Shown here: positions 1 to 5,702 of the stretch, one piece after another
Layout of the letters: each line of letters opens with the position of its first letter
Position numbering within the stretch: position 1 is the stretch's first letter
DNA from: Anaerolinea sp.
GTDB taxonomy: Bacteria > Chloroflexota > Anaerolineae > Anaerolineales > Anaerolineaceae
Direction: 5' to 3'
NCBI GenBank assembly: GCA_013824385.1
Contig: PNNU01000048.1
Span: 1 to 12,674 of the forward strand
Length of the DNA stretch: 12,674 bases
Notes under the pieces: model-generated
Databases searched by the model: none
Told to the model about the DNA's origin: nothing
The model's input: the letters and a program-made list of their open reading frames with translations, nothing else
Translations under genes and position numbers: made by a program

Positions 1-1034
1 ACGACCTGCGGCATGCGGCTTGAGCCGCCCACCAACACCAGTTCATCAATATCGGAGGGTTTCAGGCTGGCATCTTTGAGCACGTTTTCAAATGGTTTGT
101 TGCAGCGATCCAGTAATTTTGCAGTCATCTGCTCGAATTTGGAGCGGCTGAGTTTGAGCATCAAGTGTTTGGGACCGTTGGCATCCGCGGTAACGTAAGG
201 CAGGTTGATCTCGGTTTCCATCACAGTGGAAAGCTCAATCTTGGCCTTTTCGGCGGCCTCACGCAGACGCTGCAGTGCCTGACGGTCTTTGCGCAGGTCT
301 ATGCCCTGGTCGCGCTGAAATTCATCCGCGGCCCAGTTGACGACCACTTCATCCCAGTCGTCGCCGCCCAGGTGGGTGTCGCCGCTGGTGGATTTAACTT
401 CGAAGACGCCCTCGCCTACTTCAAGCACGGAAACATCAAAGGTGCCGCCGCCCAGGTCAAAGACGAGGATCTTTTCGTTTTTCTTTTTATCCAGACCGTA
501 GGCTAGTGCGGATGCGGTTGGTTCGTTGATGATACGCAGCACTTCAAGACCGGCGATCTTGCCCGCGTCTTTGGTAGCCTGACGCTGGCTGTCGTTAAAG
601 TACGCCGGAACAGTGATAACAGCCTGGGTGACTTTTTCACCCAAAAAGGCTTCGGCATCCGCTTTCAACTTAGCCAGGATCATGGCGGAAATTTCTTGCG
701 GGGAATAATCTTTGCCGGTGGCAGGGATGCGTACCTGCGCATCTTTAGCGGGGCCAGAGATGACTTCATAAGGCACCATCTTGCGTTCGGTGGCTACTTC
801 ATCGAAGTGGCGCCCCATGAAGCGTTTGATGGACGAAACGGTGTTCTCAGGGTTAATCACAGCCTGTCGCTTGGCGGTTTGTCCCACCAGACGTTCGCCG
901 TTCTTGGTGAAGCCAACAACAGATGGGCATAGACGGCTGCCTTCCGCGGTGGTGATGACCACCGGGTCGCCGCCCTGCATAACTGACACGACTGAATTAG
1001 TAGTACCAAGGTCAATTCCAATAATTTTCGACAT
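1..1034 (-). CDS. dnaK: Chaperone DnaK (Hsp70), 5' part, runs off left edge
   Basis: Hsp70 chaperone that binds and releases unfolded peptides in an ATP cycle with DnaJ and GrpE in the cytoplasm. The minus strand reads 344 codons without interruption from ATG at 1034. Phosphate-1 motif GIDLGTTNS is near residues 6-14, followed by [15 protein letters not shown], the VPAYFND strand, [12 protein letters not shown], the phosphate-2 motif [13 protein letters not shown], and finally [14 protein letters not shown], the adenosine-binding segment, at the window edge. Only the nucleotide-binding domain is therefore present; the substrate-binding domain lies outside. A good Shine-Dalgarno (GGAGG, complement of 1043-1047) precedes the start by 8 bases. 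No CIRCE operator (TTAGCACTC with its inverted copy) is visible upstream. No dnaJ or grpE lies upstream on this strand; the gene just upstream carries DnaJ-like zinc motifs but no J domain. Identification is certain; the gene is partial only because the window ends. Confidence 0.98.
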   Translation of the reverse strand, partial: MSKIIGIDLGTTNSVVSVMQGGDPVVITTAEGSRLCPSVVGFTKNGERLVGQTAKRQAVINPENTVSSIKRFMGRHFDEVATERKMVPYEVISGPAKDAQVRIPATGKDYSPQEISAMILAKLKADAEAFLGEKVTQAVITVPAYFNDSQRQATKDAGKIAGLEVLRIINEPTASALAYGLDKKKNEKILVFDLGGGTFDVSVLEVGEGVFEVKSTSGDTHLGGDDWDEVVVNWAADEFQRDQGIDLRKDRQALQRLREAAEKAKIELSTVMETEINLPYVTADANGPKHLMLKLSRSKFEQMTAKLLDRCNKPFENVLKDASLKPSDIDELVLVGGSSRMPQV

Positions 1035-1173
1035 AATTAAAACCTCCACGATTTCAAAGGGATTTGTTGCATTAGAGTAGTATTACTATATCCCCTGAGT
1101 ATTAAAAGAATGTAAACAAATCATTTGATTTTCATTGGAGGATAATTCTTTAACCACTAAAAACACAAAAAAA

Positions 1174-1366
1174 CGAGAATCGAGAACTGAGAACAGAGAA
1201 CCGTAAAAACAATAACTGGGAATTGAGAGTAGAGAATTGTAAAATCGAGAACAGAGAACAGAGAACCGTAAAACCAAGAATCGAAAACCGACCTTTCACC
1301 CTTCTCTCGGGGGAGCTAAATCCGTGGAACCGAGAATCGAGAGCTGAGAAACGTAAAAAGCAATAA
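1174..1366. repeat. Purine-rich GAGAAC-type interspersed repeats, left flank
   Basis: The 380-base gap between dnaK and the next gene contains no credible gene but is filled with variants of one unit. A unit of the form CGAGAATCGAGAACTGAGAA, then CAGAGAAC, then CGTAAAAACAATAA begins at 1174. A shorter version (CGAGAATCGAGAGCTGAGAA, then ACGTAAAAAGCAATAA) runs 1331-1366. Degenerate copies lie between them, with GAGAA followed by N, C/T and GTAAAA near 1225-1235 and 1255-1275. Runs of GAGAAC dominate. The stretch 1151-1176 (TAACCACTAAAAACACAAAA) looks like a second simple repeat type. Copies of the same GAGAAC word occur in the opposite orientation at 2376-2410, on the other side of the 1415-2287 gene. 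No spacers of constant length are present, so this is not a CRISPR. Confidence 0.75.
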
Positions 1367-1414
1367 TCAATAATGGAGGACCAATTTTCCTTATAATGTC
1401 TTTATACTAATATT

Positions 1415-2287
1415 CTATAAACGATTATCCAATGTGAACATTAATAAACTTGCAAGACTAAGCTGTTGCATGGCAATGTTATTAGTGATATTTTCATTAC
1501 CGTGAGCTTTTGGATTGCGAATTCCTGTCATAGATCCTGCAAATATTTGCAAATATCCTTGTTGAAGATTTTTGCCAGTTTCAGTTGAAACATCACCTAG
1601 TTTAATTATTGGTTGTGATAAAGAGAATGCTTTATTCATTAATGCTGCTCCATCTAGTTCTTCACCAATTTCATCTCGGACAATTATTTTAATTATGCTA
1701 TTTATTTCTTTAAAAGCTGCTTCAACTGAATCAGAATAATGTTTTGAAATAAATCGACTTTTTGATACTTTTAGAATTCTTGGATGAATGAGAGACCAAA
1801 AAGGGTCTTTTTCCGTTTCATCGGTATCATCCTCAAGGTTGACAAAACCAGTACCAAGACAAACTTCGCAAACTTCTCCGGTAGCTCTTCCATCACTGTC
1901 CCAAGCTCTTCCAATGCCGTCACAAAATCTGCACTTAATTATGTTTTTATTATTAAGGTTAATTTTATTTAAACCTTTTCCATGGCAAACAGGACATGGA
2001 AAATTTGGAAATTCATCTTCAATGTAAAGTTCTGATGGATAAACACCATCTCCTTCACAAAAAGCGCACTCAATGAAGGAACTATCCCTGTCGGTTAATG
2101 TCAAATACCCCTCTTTAATTTTTTGTAATAATTGGGAGATTTTTAATTCAAAGGTTTTTCTTTGATTCTCTTCATCAACGCCAAAGGGACCACCTTCAAT
2201 AAATCTCATGCACCAATTTAAAAAATCTAATTCCTTTTTTGTTAAGATTACAGAAATAAACTCTCCAATTTTCATTTCGCCATCCAT
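1415..2287 (-). CDS. DnaJ-type zinc-finger / Ymh (TIGR02391) HEPN-domain protein
   Basis: A 290-residue protein of two recognisable parts. Residues 74-147 carry four CxxCxGxG motifs: CAFCEGDG at 74, CPVCHGKG at 98, CRFCDGIG at 119 and CEVCLGTG at 140. This is the number and pattern of the DnaJ cysteine-rich domain, expected to bind two zinc ions. Residues about 168-290 match the Ymh/TIGR02391 pattern: HPRILKVSKSRFISKHYSDS, an AAFKEIN helix, LMNKAFS, GYLQIFAGSMTGIRNPKAHG and LSLASLLMFTLD. The RNPKAH sequence (R257, H262) is an R-x4-H motif typical of HEPN RNases and nucleic-acid-binding proteins. Residues 1-70 are helical and unrecognised; there is no J-domain HPD, so it is not a DnaJ. The start could be Met1 or Met5 (2275); neither has a clear ribosome site. 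The gene is AT-rich and lies between inverted purine repeats, suggesting transfer. A role in RNA-targeting defence is inference only. Confidence 0.85.
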   Translation of the reverse strand: MDGEMKIGEFISVILTKKELDFLNWCMRFIEGGPFGVDEENQRKTFELKISQLLQKIKEGYLTLTDRDSSFIECAFCEGDGVYPSELYIEDEFPNFPCPVCHGKGLNKINLNNKNIIKCRFCDGIGRAWDSDGRATGEVCEVCLGTGFVNLEDDTDETEKDPFWSLIHPRILKVSKSRFISKHYSDSVEAAFKEINSIIKIIVRDEIGEELDGAALMNKAFSLSQPIIKLGDVSTETGKNLQQGYLQIFAGSMTGIRNPKAHGNENITNNIAMQQLSLASLLMFTLDNRL

Positions 2288-2314
2288 TTATGTTTTGTTA
2301 TGAAAAATTGTCAA
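2287..2314 (-). promoter_or_regulatory. Candidate promoter of the zinc-finger/HEPN gene
   Basis: On the minus strand a perfect TTGACA (complement of 2309-2314) is followed after 16 bases by CATAAA (complement of 2287-2292). That -10 overlaps the first possible ATG. If it is used, transcription would begin about 5 bases before the second Met codon at 2275, giving a nearly leaderless message starting MKIGEF. The -10 match is only 4 of 6, so this is tentative. Confidence 0.35.
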
Positions 2315-2375
2315 ATTTCTATTTTGATGAAATCATATTTAATCCAAAGAATTCCTTGAAATAAATTGGTTTAAA

Positions 2376-2410
2376 CAGTTCTCTGCTCTCTACTCTCTGT
2401 TCTCTGAACT
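2376..2410. repeat. Purine-rich repeat, right flank, inverted to 1174-1366
   Basis: CAGTTCTCTGCTCTCTACTC continues with TCTGTTCTCTGAACT. Its complement is made of the same GAGAAC and AGAGAGTAGAGA words seen at 1174-1366, so the two blocks face each other across the AT-rich gene. The repeat touches the stop codon of the divergent PAP2 gene (TAA, complement of 2410-2412), leaving essentially no spacer. Confidence 0.65.
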
Positions 2411-2868
2411 TACTTAGGCCAGATGAGCCACATGATCAGGGCGGTGACGAGGCCGGTGAGTACGCCGCCCAGTACTTCTACGGGGGTGTGACCGAGCATT
2501 TCTTTGAGTTTCTTTTGTTCTTCGGTGGGGGTTTTGGTGATGACGAACCAGTCATCCAGCATTCTATTGAGGGCTTCGGCATGGTAGCCGGCTTCACGTC
2601 TTACGCCTGCGGCGTCGTAGACCACGATCATGGTGATGGCCACGGCAATGGCGAAAGCCGGGTTGTCAAATCCACTGAAGAGGCCGATGGCCAGTGTGGT
2701 GCCTGATAAAGTTGCGGAGTGTGAACTGGGCATGCCGCCGGTGCCGAAAGCCAGTTTGACATTGAACTTGCGGTGCATGATGAAAAACACCGGAATCTTT
2801 AAAATGGAAGAGATTATCCAGGCAGTGATACAGGTGATCAGTTCGGGGTATTGTGCAAGGCCAGTCAT
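2410..2868 (-). CDS. Divergent PAP2 family (DUF212/YuiD-like) membrane protein
   Basis: A 152-residue integral membrane protein of the divergent PAP2/DUF212 family. Its signature is GGMPSSHSA (residues 44-52), the equivalent of the PAP2 phosphatase SxxxH motif, followed by VYDAAGVRREAGYHAEALN (83-101) and GHTPVEVLGG (126-135). Hydrophobic segments lie near residues 10-30, 52-86 and 131-150. The length is normal for the family. Its biochemical activity and substrate are not established; a lipid-phosphate phosphatase role is only suggested by the motif. It begins 3 bases after the xseB stop with an AGAGG ribosome site that lies inside the end of xseB, so it is very likely the last gene of an xseA-xseB operon. 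Its 3' end abuts the inverted purine repeat. Confidence 0.93.
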   Translation of the reverse strand: MTGLAQYPELITCITAWIISSILKIPVFFIMHRKFNVKLAFGTGGMPSSHSATLSGTTLAIGLFSGFDNPAFAIAVAITMIVVYDAAGVRREAGYHAEALNRMLDDWFVITKTPTEEQKKLKEMLGHTPVEVLGGVLTGLVTALIMWLIWPK

Positions 2869-2871
2869 GGC

Positions 2872-3102
2872 TTAAACCTCTTTGTCTGTTGCAGATTTTG
2901 AGGTGTTAAGTTCCTTGATACGCAGTTCTGCGTTATCCAACAGAGAGGTGCAGTACTGCGACAAAATCTGGCCGCGCTCAAAAAGGACCATGGTTTCGTC
3001 GAGGGGCTGCTGTTGATTTTCCATCGCTTCAACTATGGATTCGAGTTCGCTGAACGCCTGTTCATAGGTTAACTCTACCGGGGTTTTATCCGTTTTAGCC
3101 AT
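2872..3102 (-). CDS. xseB: Exodeoxyribonuclease VII small subunit
   Basis: A 76-residue small subunit of exonuclease VII, which binds XseA to form the cytoplasmic single-strand DNA exonuclease. The family pattern is clear: LTYEQAFSELESIVEAMENQ, then PLDETMVLFERGQILSQYC, then LDNAELRIKEL, which forms two helices. The chosen start is the ATG at 3102 (MAKTDK). AGGAGG lies 8 bases upstream of it, inside the xseA 3' end. A GTG at 3111 would add three residues but would overlap that ribosome site. The gene overlaps the end of xseA by 8 bases, which indicates translational coupling. A slightly Ser/Thr/Lys-rich tail ends it three bases before the divergent PAP2 start. Confidence 0.95.
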   Translation of the reverse strand: MAKTDKTPVELTYEQAFSELESIVEAMENQQQPLDETMVLFERGQILSQYCTSLLDNAELRIKELNTSKSATDKEV

Positions 3103-4330
3103 CCTTACCACCTCCTGGAATTGATGTCACCTGGGATTGTATCGTGCCATCCGACACTTTAATTGAAACTTGATCTGAATACTTTACTTGTTTGACGCTG
3201 CTGACAACGCGGCCTGCGGAATCACTGACGATGGCGTAGCCGCGCTGTAGCACGGCAAACGGATTAAGCGAGGCGAGCCGGTTTTGGATGTTTTTCACCT
3301 GGCTGCGCTGCATGCGCAATTCATTATTAAACGCCAGTTCCGCGCGGCTGGCAAGTTCATCCAGACGCTGGCGGTCGTTACGCACCAGCCAAAGCGGAGA
3401 GAGAGTATCGAGCCGGTGTTTGAGATCCATAAGATCAACGGCTGCTTGAGTTGTAGCTGCCTGCAAAGCATAACCCAGGCGGGAAGACAAGGCTGACAGA
3501 CCTTCAAAAAGTTCTGCCCGATCGGGGGTGCACAGTTCCGCGGCGGCAGTGGGGGTGGGGGCGCGCAGGTCCGCGGCAAAATCGGAGAGGGTGAAATCCG
3601 TCTCATGGCCCACACCGGTGATCACGGGGGCAATCGAATTGACCACGGCGCGGACGACGCGTTCGTCGTTGAATGCCCACAGGTCCTCGAGAGAGCCTCC
3701 GCCACGGGCGAGGATGATCACATCCACGTTGCCGAGGTCGTTGAGTCGTTTGAGTGAATTAACCAGGGCGGGAGGCGCCTCATCCCCTTGTACGGGGGCG
3801 GCGGCCAGCACAACCTCGGCCAGCGGATAGCGCCGGCGCAGGGTGTTGAGCATATCCTGCAAGGCGGCACCGGTGGGGGAAGTGATAATGCCGATACGCT
3901 GAGGAATTTCAGGCAGCGCGCGTTTTCGTGAGACGTCGAACAAGCCTTCCGCTTCGAGGCGGGCTTTGAGACGCATGAATTCCTGGTATAGGGCGCCTTC
4001 GCCGGACATGCGTACCGCGTCGACATATAACTGGTACTGTCCGTCGCGTTCGTAGATGCTGATGGCGCCGTGGGCTTCAATGGCCATGCCGCTCTGCAGC
4101 ATCAGCGGCAGGCGGGCGGCGTTCATCTTCCAGATCACGCACTTGAGGGCGGAGCTAGGGTCTTTGAGGGTGAAGTAAATATGGCCGGAGGTTGGTCGCG
4201 ACAGGTTGGATATTTCGCCCCGAATCCACACATCGCGCAGGATCTCGTCGCTATCCATCAATTCACGCAGGTAGCGCGAAATGTCGCTAACCGTCAGGGA
4301 TGTGATTTGAAAAAGGGAGGGCTGCCGCAT
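3095..4330 (-). CDS. xseA: Exodeoxyribonuclease VII large subunit
   Basis: The 411-residue catalytic subunit of exonuclease VII, which degrades single-stranded DNA in both directions to short oligonucleotides and acts in repair and recombination. The N-terminal OB-fold spans about residues 10-105 (SLTVSDISRYLREL, VWIRGEISN, SGHIYFTLKD). The catalytic domain follows with QRIGIITSPTGAALQDML (144-161), VIILARGGGSLEDLWAFNDE (204-223) and VITGVGHETDFTLSDFAADL (236-255) followed by RAPTPTAAAE. The C-terminal half is helical and ends in the usual LQRGYAIV segment. It is a little shorter than the E. coli enzyme, mostly at the ends. The start at 4330 gives the family N terminus directly, yet no Shine-Dalgarno precedes it; with a -10 box 13 bases upstream the message may be leaderless. 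It is the first gene of the xseA-xseB-PAP2 unit. Confidence 0.97.
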   Translation of the reverse strand: MRQPSLFQITSLTVSDISRYLRELMDSDEILRDVWIRGEISNLSRPTSGHIYFTLKDPSSALKCVIWKMNAARLPLMLQSGMAIEAHGAISIYERDGQYQLYVDAVRMSGEGALYQEFMRLKARLEAEGLFDVSRKRALPEIPQRIGIITSPTGAALQDMLNTLRRRYPLAEVVLAAAPVQGDEAPPALVNSLKRLNDLGNVDVIILARGGGSLEDLWAFNDERVVRAVVNSIAPVITGVGHETDFTLSDFAADLRAPTPTAAAELCTPDRAELFEGLSALSSRLGYALQAATTQAAVDLMDLKHRLDTLSPLWLVRNDRQRLDELASRAELAFNNELRMQRSQVKNIQNRLASLNPFAVLQRGYAIVSDSAGRVVSSVKQVKYSDQVSIKVSDGTIQSQVTSIPGGGKDG

Positions 4331-4343
4331 ATTGATTTAATAT

Positions 4344-4371
4344 AACATACCCTCCCCTTTTTAGTTGTCAA
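4344..4371 (-). promoter_or_regulatory. Candidate xseA promoter
   Basis: Minus-strand TTGACA (complement of 4366-4371) lies 16 bases from TATGTT (complement of 4344-4349), with TATATT also present a few bases further on. Predicted transcription would begin within about 0-7 bases of the xseA ATG at 4330. The perfect -35 and the lack of a ribosome site support a leaderless operon transcript. Confidence 0.55.
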
Positions 4372-4372
4372 T

Positions 4373-4401
4373 CACACAAGTGTGTTTTTGTTTTCACACA
4401 C
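4373..4401. terminator. Weak hairpin cluster downstream of the lipoprotein gene
   Basis: Two overlapping hairpins can form: CACACAAGTGTG (4373-4384), followed on the plus strand by TTTTTGTTTT, and GTGTGT (4380-4385) pairing with ACACAC (4396-4401). The first would terminate plus-strand reading, where no gene needs it. The second lies right after the lipoprotein stop on the minus strand but lacks a U tract. It may be a weak terminator for that gene. Confidence 0.3.
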
Positions 4402-4402
4402 C

Positions 4403-5212
4403 TTAGAGACCAGGTGTACCAAGTGCAGTAGCGGTTCCTGTTTGTTCAGCAGAGGATATCGAAGTGGCGGTGGGTGGGACCGGTGTGGAAGTAGGCAAGG
4501 CCGCTGCAGTTTGTGCAACCGAGTAAGCGGTGGCAGCGGCATAGGCAGTATTGAGGGCATTGGCTGTGGCTGTCAGATTAGCAGTTGGAGTGATGGTGCC
4601 TGTGGTTGTGGCGGTCAGCGAAGTGGAGACCACTATAACCACTGTAAAGGAGGCGCCAAAGGATTTACCGGCGGCGTTTTGCAGGATCCAGGTGCCGGTG
4701 TAAGTACCCTTGGTGATGGGTGCCACCAGGTTCACTGAGATATTATCCGCGTGGCCCGAGGTGACGGCGGGGATGGCGGTGGCAACGCCGCTCATGGCGG
4801 TTCCGCTGAGGAAGGCGACCTTGTAAGAGGTTGACCAGTTGCAGGTGCCGGTGTTCTTGAGCGACCAGGTTTTAGTGAAGGTTTGCCCGGGGGTCACGAC
4901 CGTGTTATCGGGGATGGTGACATCGGAGACAAAAACTGAATTGTCACAGGTGGATACCATCGCAGTTCGGGTGGGGGTGGCGAGGATGGCTGCCGTGTTG
5001 GTCGCCAGCGGAGTCAGAGTAGCCGTGGGTGAGGGCGTCATGCTGGGTTGGGGGGTGACCGTTGGCATGGAAACTGCCAGGGTTTGCGCTACGGATGTGT
5101 AGAGCACATCCATGGTAGCCTGGGTGAGCGGCGCTTCAGTGGGTTTGGCGCAGGCGCTCAATACGAGCAGGCAACAGACAACAAGAATGAGTATTCTTTT
5201 TTTGTTAAACAT
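4403..5212 (-). CDS. Lipoprotein with NBR1-type Ig-like domain
   Basis: A 269-residue exported protein. Lys/Arg at residues 4-6, a hydrophobic core (7-18) and the lipobox LSAC with Cys21 mark it as a lipoprotein anchored outside the cytoplasmic membrane. A Thr/Pro/Ser/Ala-rich linker (about 45-85) leads to one Ig-like domain of the N_BRCA1_IG type at about 88-195. Its markers are CDNSVFVSDVTIPDNTVV, PGQTFTKTWSLKNTGTCNW (109-126, with the conserved GTCNW) and GTYTGTWILQNAAGKSFG (169-186). The tail (about 200-269) is again Thr/Ala/Pro-rich. Such proteins are frequent in Anaerolineae; their ligands are unknown and a cell-surface binding or scaffolding role is inferred. Ribosome site AAAGGA lies 7 bases before the ATG. 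The gene has its own candidate promoter and appears monocistronic. Confidence 0.88.
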   Translation of the reverse strand: MFNKKRILILVVCCLLVLSACAKPTEAPLTQATMDVLYTSVAQTLAVSMPTVTPQPSMTPSPTATLTPLATNTAAILATPTRTAMVSTCDNSVFVSDVTIPDNTVVTPGQTFTKTWSLKNTGTCNWSTSYKVAFLSGTAMSGVATAIPAVTSGHADNISVNLVAPITKGTYTGTWILQNAAGKSFGASFTVVIVVSTSLTATTTGTITPTANLTATANALNTAYAAATAYSVAQTAAALPTSTPVPPTATSISSAEQTGTATALGTPGL

Positions 5213-5291
5213 AAATAATCCTTTTAGTTCAAACTTGAAACTTTTGATTGTTAAATTTCGAATACTTTTACCATCCCCAATAATAACCCTG

Positions 5292-5322
5292 ATTATACAT
5301 ACTTAACCGTTGAACCAGTCAA
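5292..5322 (-). promoter_or_regulatory. Candidate promoter of the lipoprotein gene
   Basis: On the minus strand TTGACT (complement of 5317-5322) precedes a perfect TATAAT (complement of 5292-5297) with a rather long 19-base spacer. The predicted leader is about 75 bases. The spacing is not ideal, so the -10 is more trustworthy than the -35. Confidence 0.4.
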
Positions 5323-5427
5323 GAGTGGACAAAAAACTGAGTAAGTAAAAAACAAGCAGAAAAATCCGATTAAGCCGCTTAAATAATTTCATATAGAAAT
5401 AAATCATCAACCAGGAAGGTTTTTTTC

Positions 5428-5538
5428 AATGAAAAAACCGGCGAGTACATCTTTTGCTGCTACCCAAAGATGAAAGATGGAGTCGAAAACCTTATCTTTC
5501 ACCGCGGTGAAACCGGGTTTGTGATCCTCAATCGCTAA
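5428..5538 (+). pseudogene. Truncated HIT-family gene relic
   Basis: This ungapped 111-base stretch matches bases 8679-8789 of the intact HIT gene at 95 of 111 positions. In frame it reads NEKTGEYIFCCYPKMKDG, then VENLIFHRGETGFVILNR and a TAA stop, corresponding to residues 16-51 of the 160-residue protein. The N terminus and the catalytic HxHxH region are missing, and nothing similar continues on either side. Seven of the fourteen changed codons are synonymous, which suggests the copy diverged while still functional, or came from a related genome, before it was truncated. The first Cys of the C-x-x-C pair is Tyr here. It is not expected to encode an active protein. Confidence 0.85.
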
Positions 5539-5647
5539 CCTTCACAAACCAATGCCTCTTTGAGTTGTGGGTGAATAACTCAATTGGTGTTAGAAAATTT
5601 AATACTTTTTGCTTCGATTAAAACTCAAAAACCAAATAGAAACAAAA

Positions 5648-5673
5648 GCAACCAGGAGCATGCTCCTGGTTGC
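5648..5673 (-). terminator. Perfect 26-bp palindrome, terminator of the RCC1 gene
   Basis: GCAACCAGGAGC, AT, GCTCCTGGTTGC is an exact inverted repeat with no mismatch. On the minus strand it begins 29 bases after the RCC1 gene stop and is followed by TTTTGTTTCTATTT, which gives the stem plus U-rich tract of an intrinsic terminator. The plus-strand side is A-rich (AACAAAA), so termination is favoured only in the minus direction. Confidence 0.8.
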
Positions 5674-5702
5674 CAATTAAACATTATTGTATTAGAAAAG
5701 GA

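Larger units (their letters stand above)
5213..5702. other. 490-base gap without an intact gene
   Basis: This AT-rich gap separates the lipoprotein gene start from the RCC1 gene end. It holds the candidate lipoprotein promoter (5292-5322), a truncated HIT gene relic (5428-5538) and the palindromic RCC1 terminator (5648-5673). A low-GC hairpin, GGTTTTTT (5418-5425) pairing with AAAAAACC (5432-5439), sits at the left edge of the relic. In 5323-5417 and 5539-5640 I see nothing coding or structured. Confidence 0.6.

Noticed and set aside
13..1080. Several plus-strand frames of 60-113 residues at the left end
   Set aside because: All but their extreme ends lie antisense to dnaK, whose frame is uninterrupted and conserved; they are codon-bias shadows.
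1035..1173. HrcA/CIRCE heat-shock operator upstream of dnaK
   Set aside because: No TTAGCACTC and inverted partner; weak TTTACA and TATAGT boxes are badly spaced, so no promoter was annotated either.
1086..1277. A 63-residue minus-strand reading frame between dnaK and the HEPN gene
   Set aside because: It is simply the translation of the GAGAAC repeats (Phe/Ser/Leu/Val-rich), with no ribosome site or family resemblance.
1174..1366. Possible CRISPR array
   Set aside because: The units are irregular in length, degenerate and not separated by unique spacers of constant size; no cas gene is present.
1415..2287. Annotation as DnaJ on the strength of four CxxCxGxG motifs and nearness to dnaK
   Set aside because: No J domain or HPD and no DnaJ C-terminal substrate-binding domain; the C terminus is a Ymh/HEPN domain instead.
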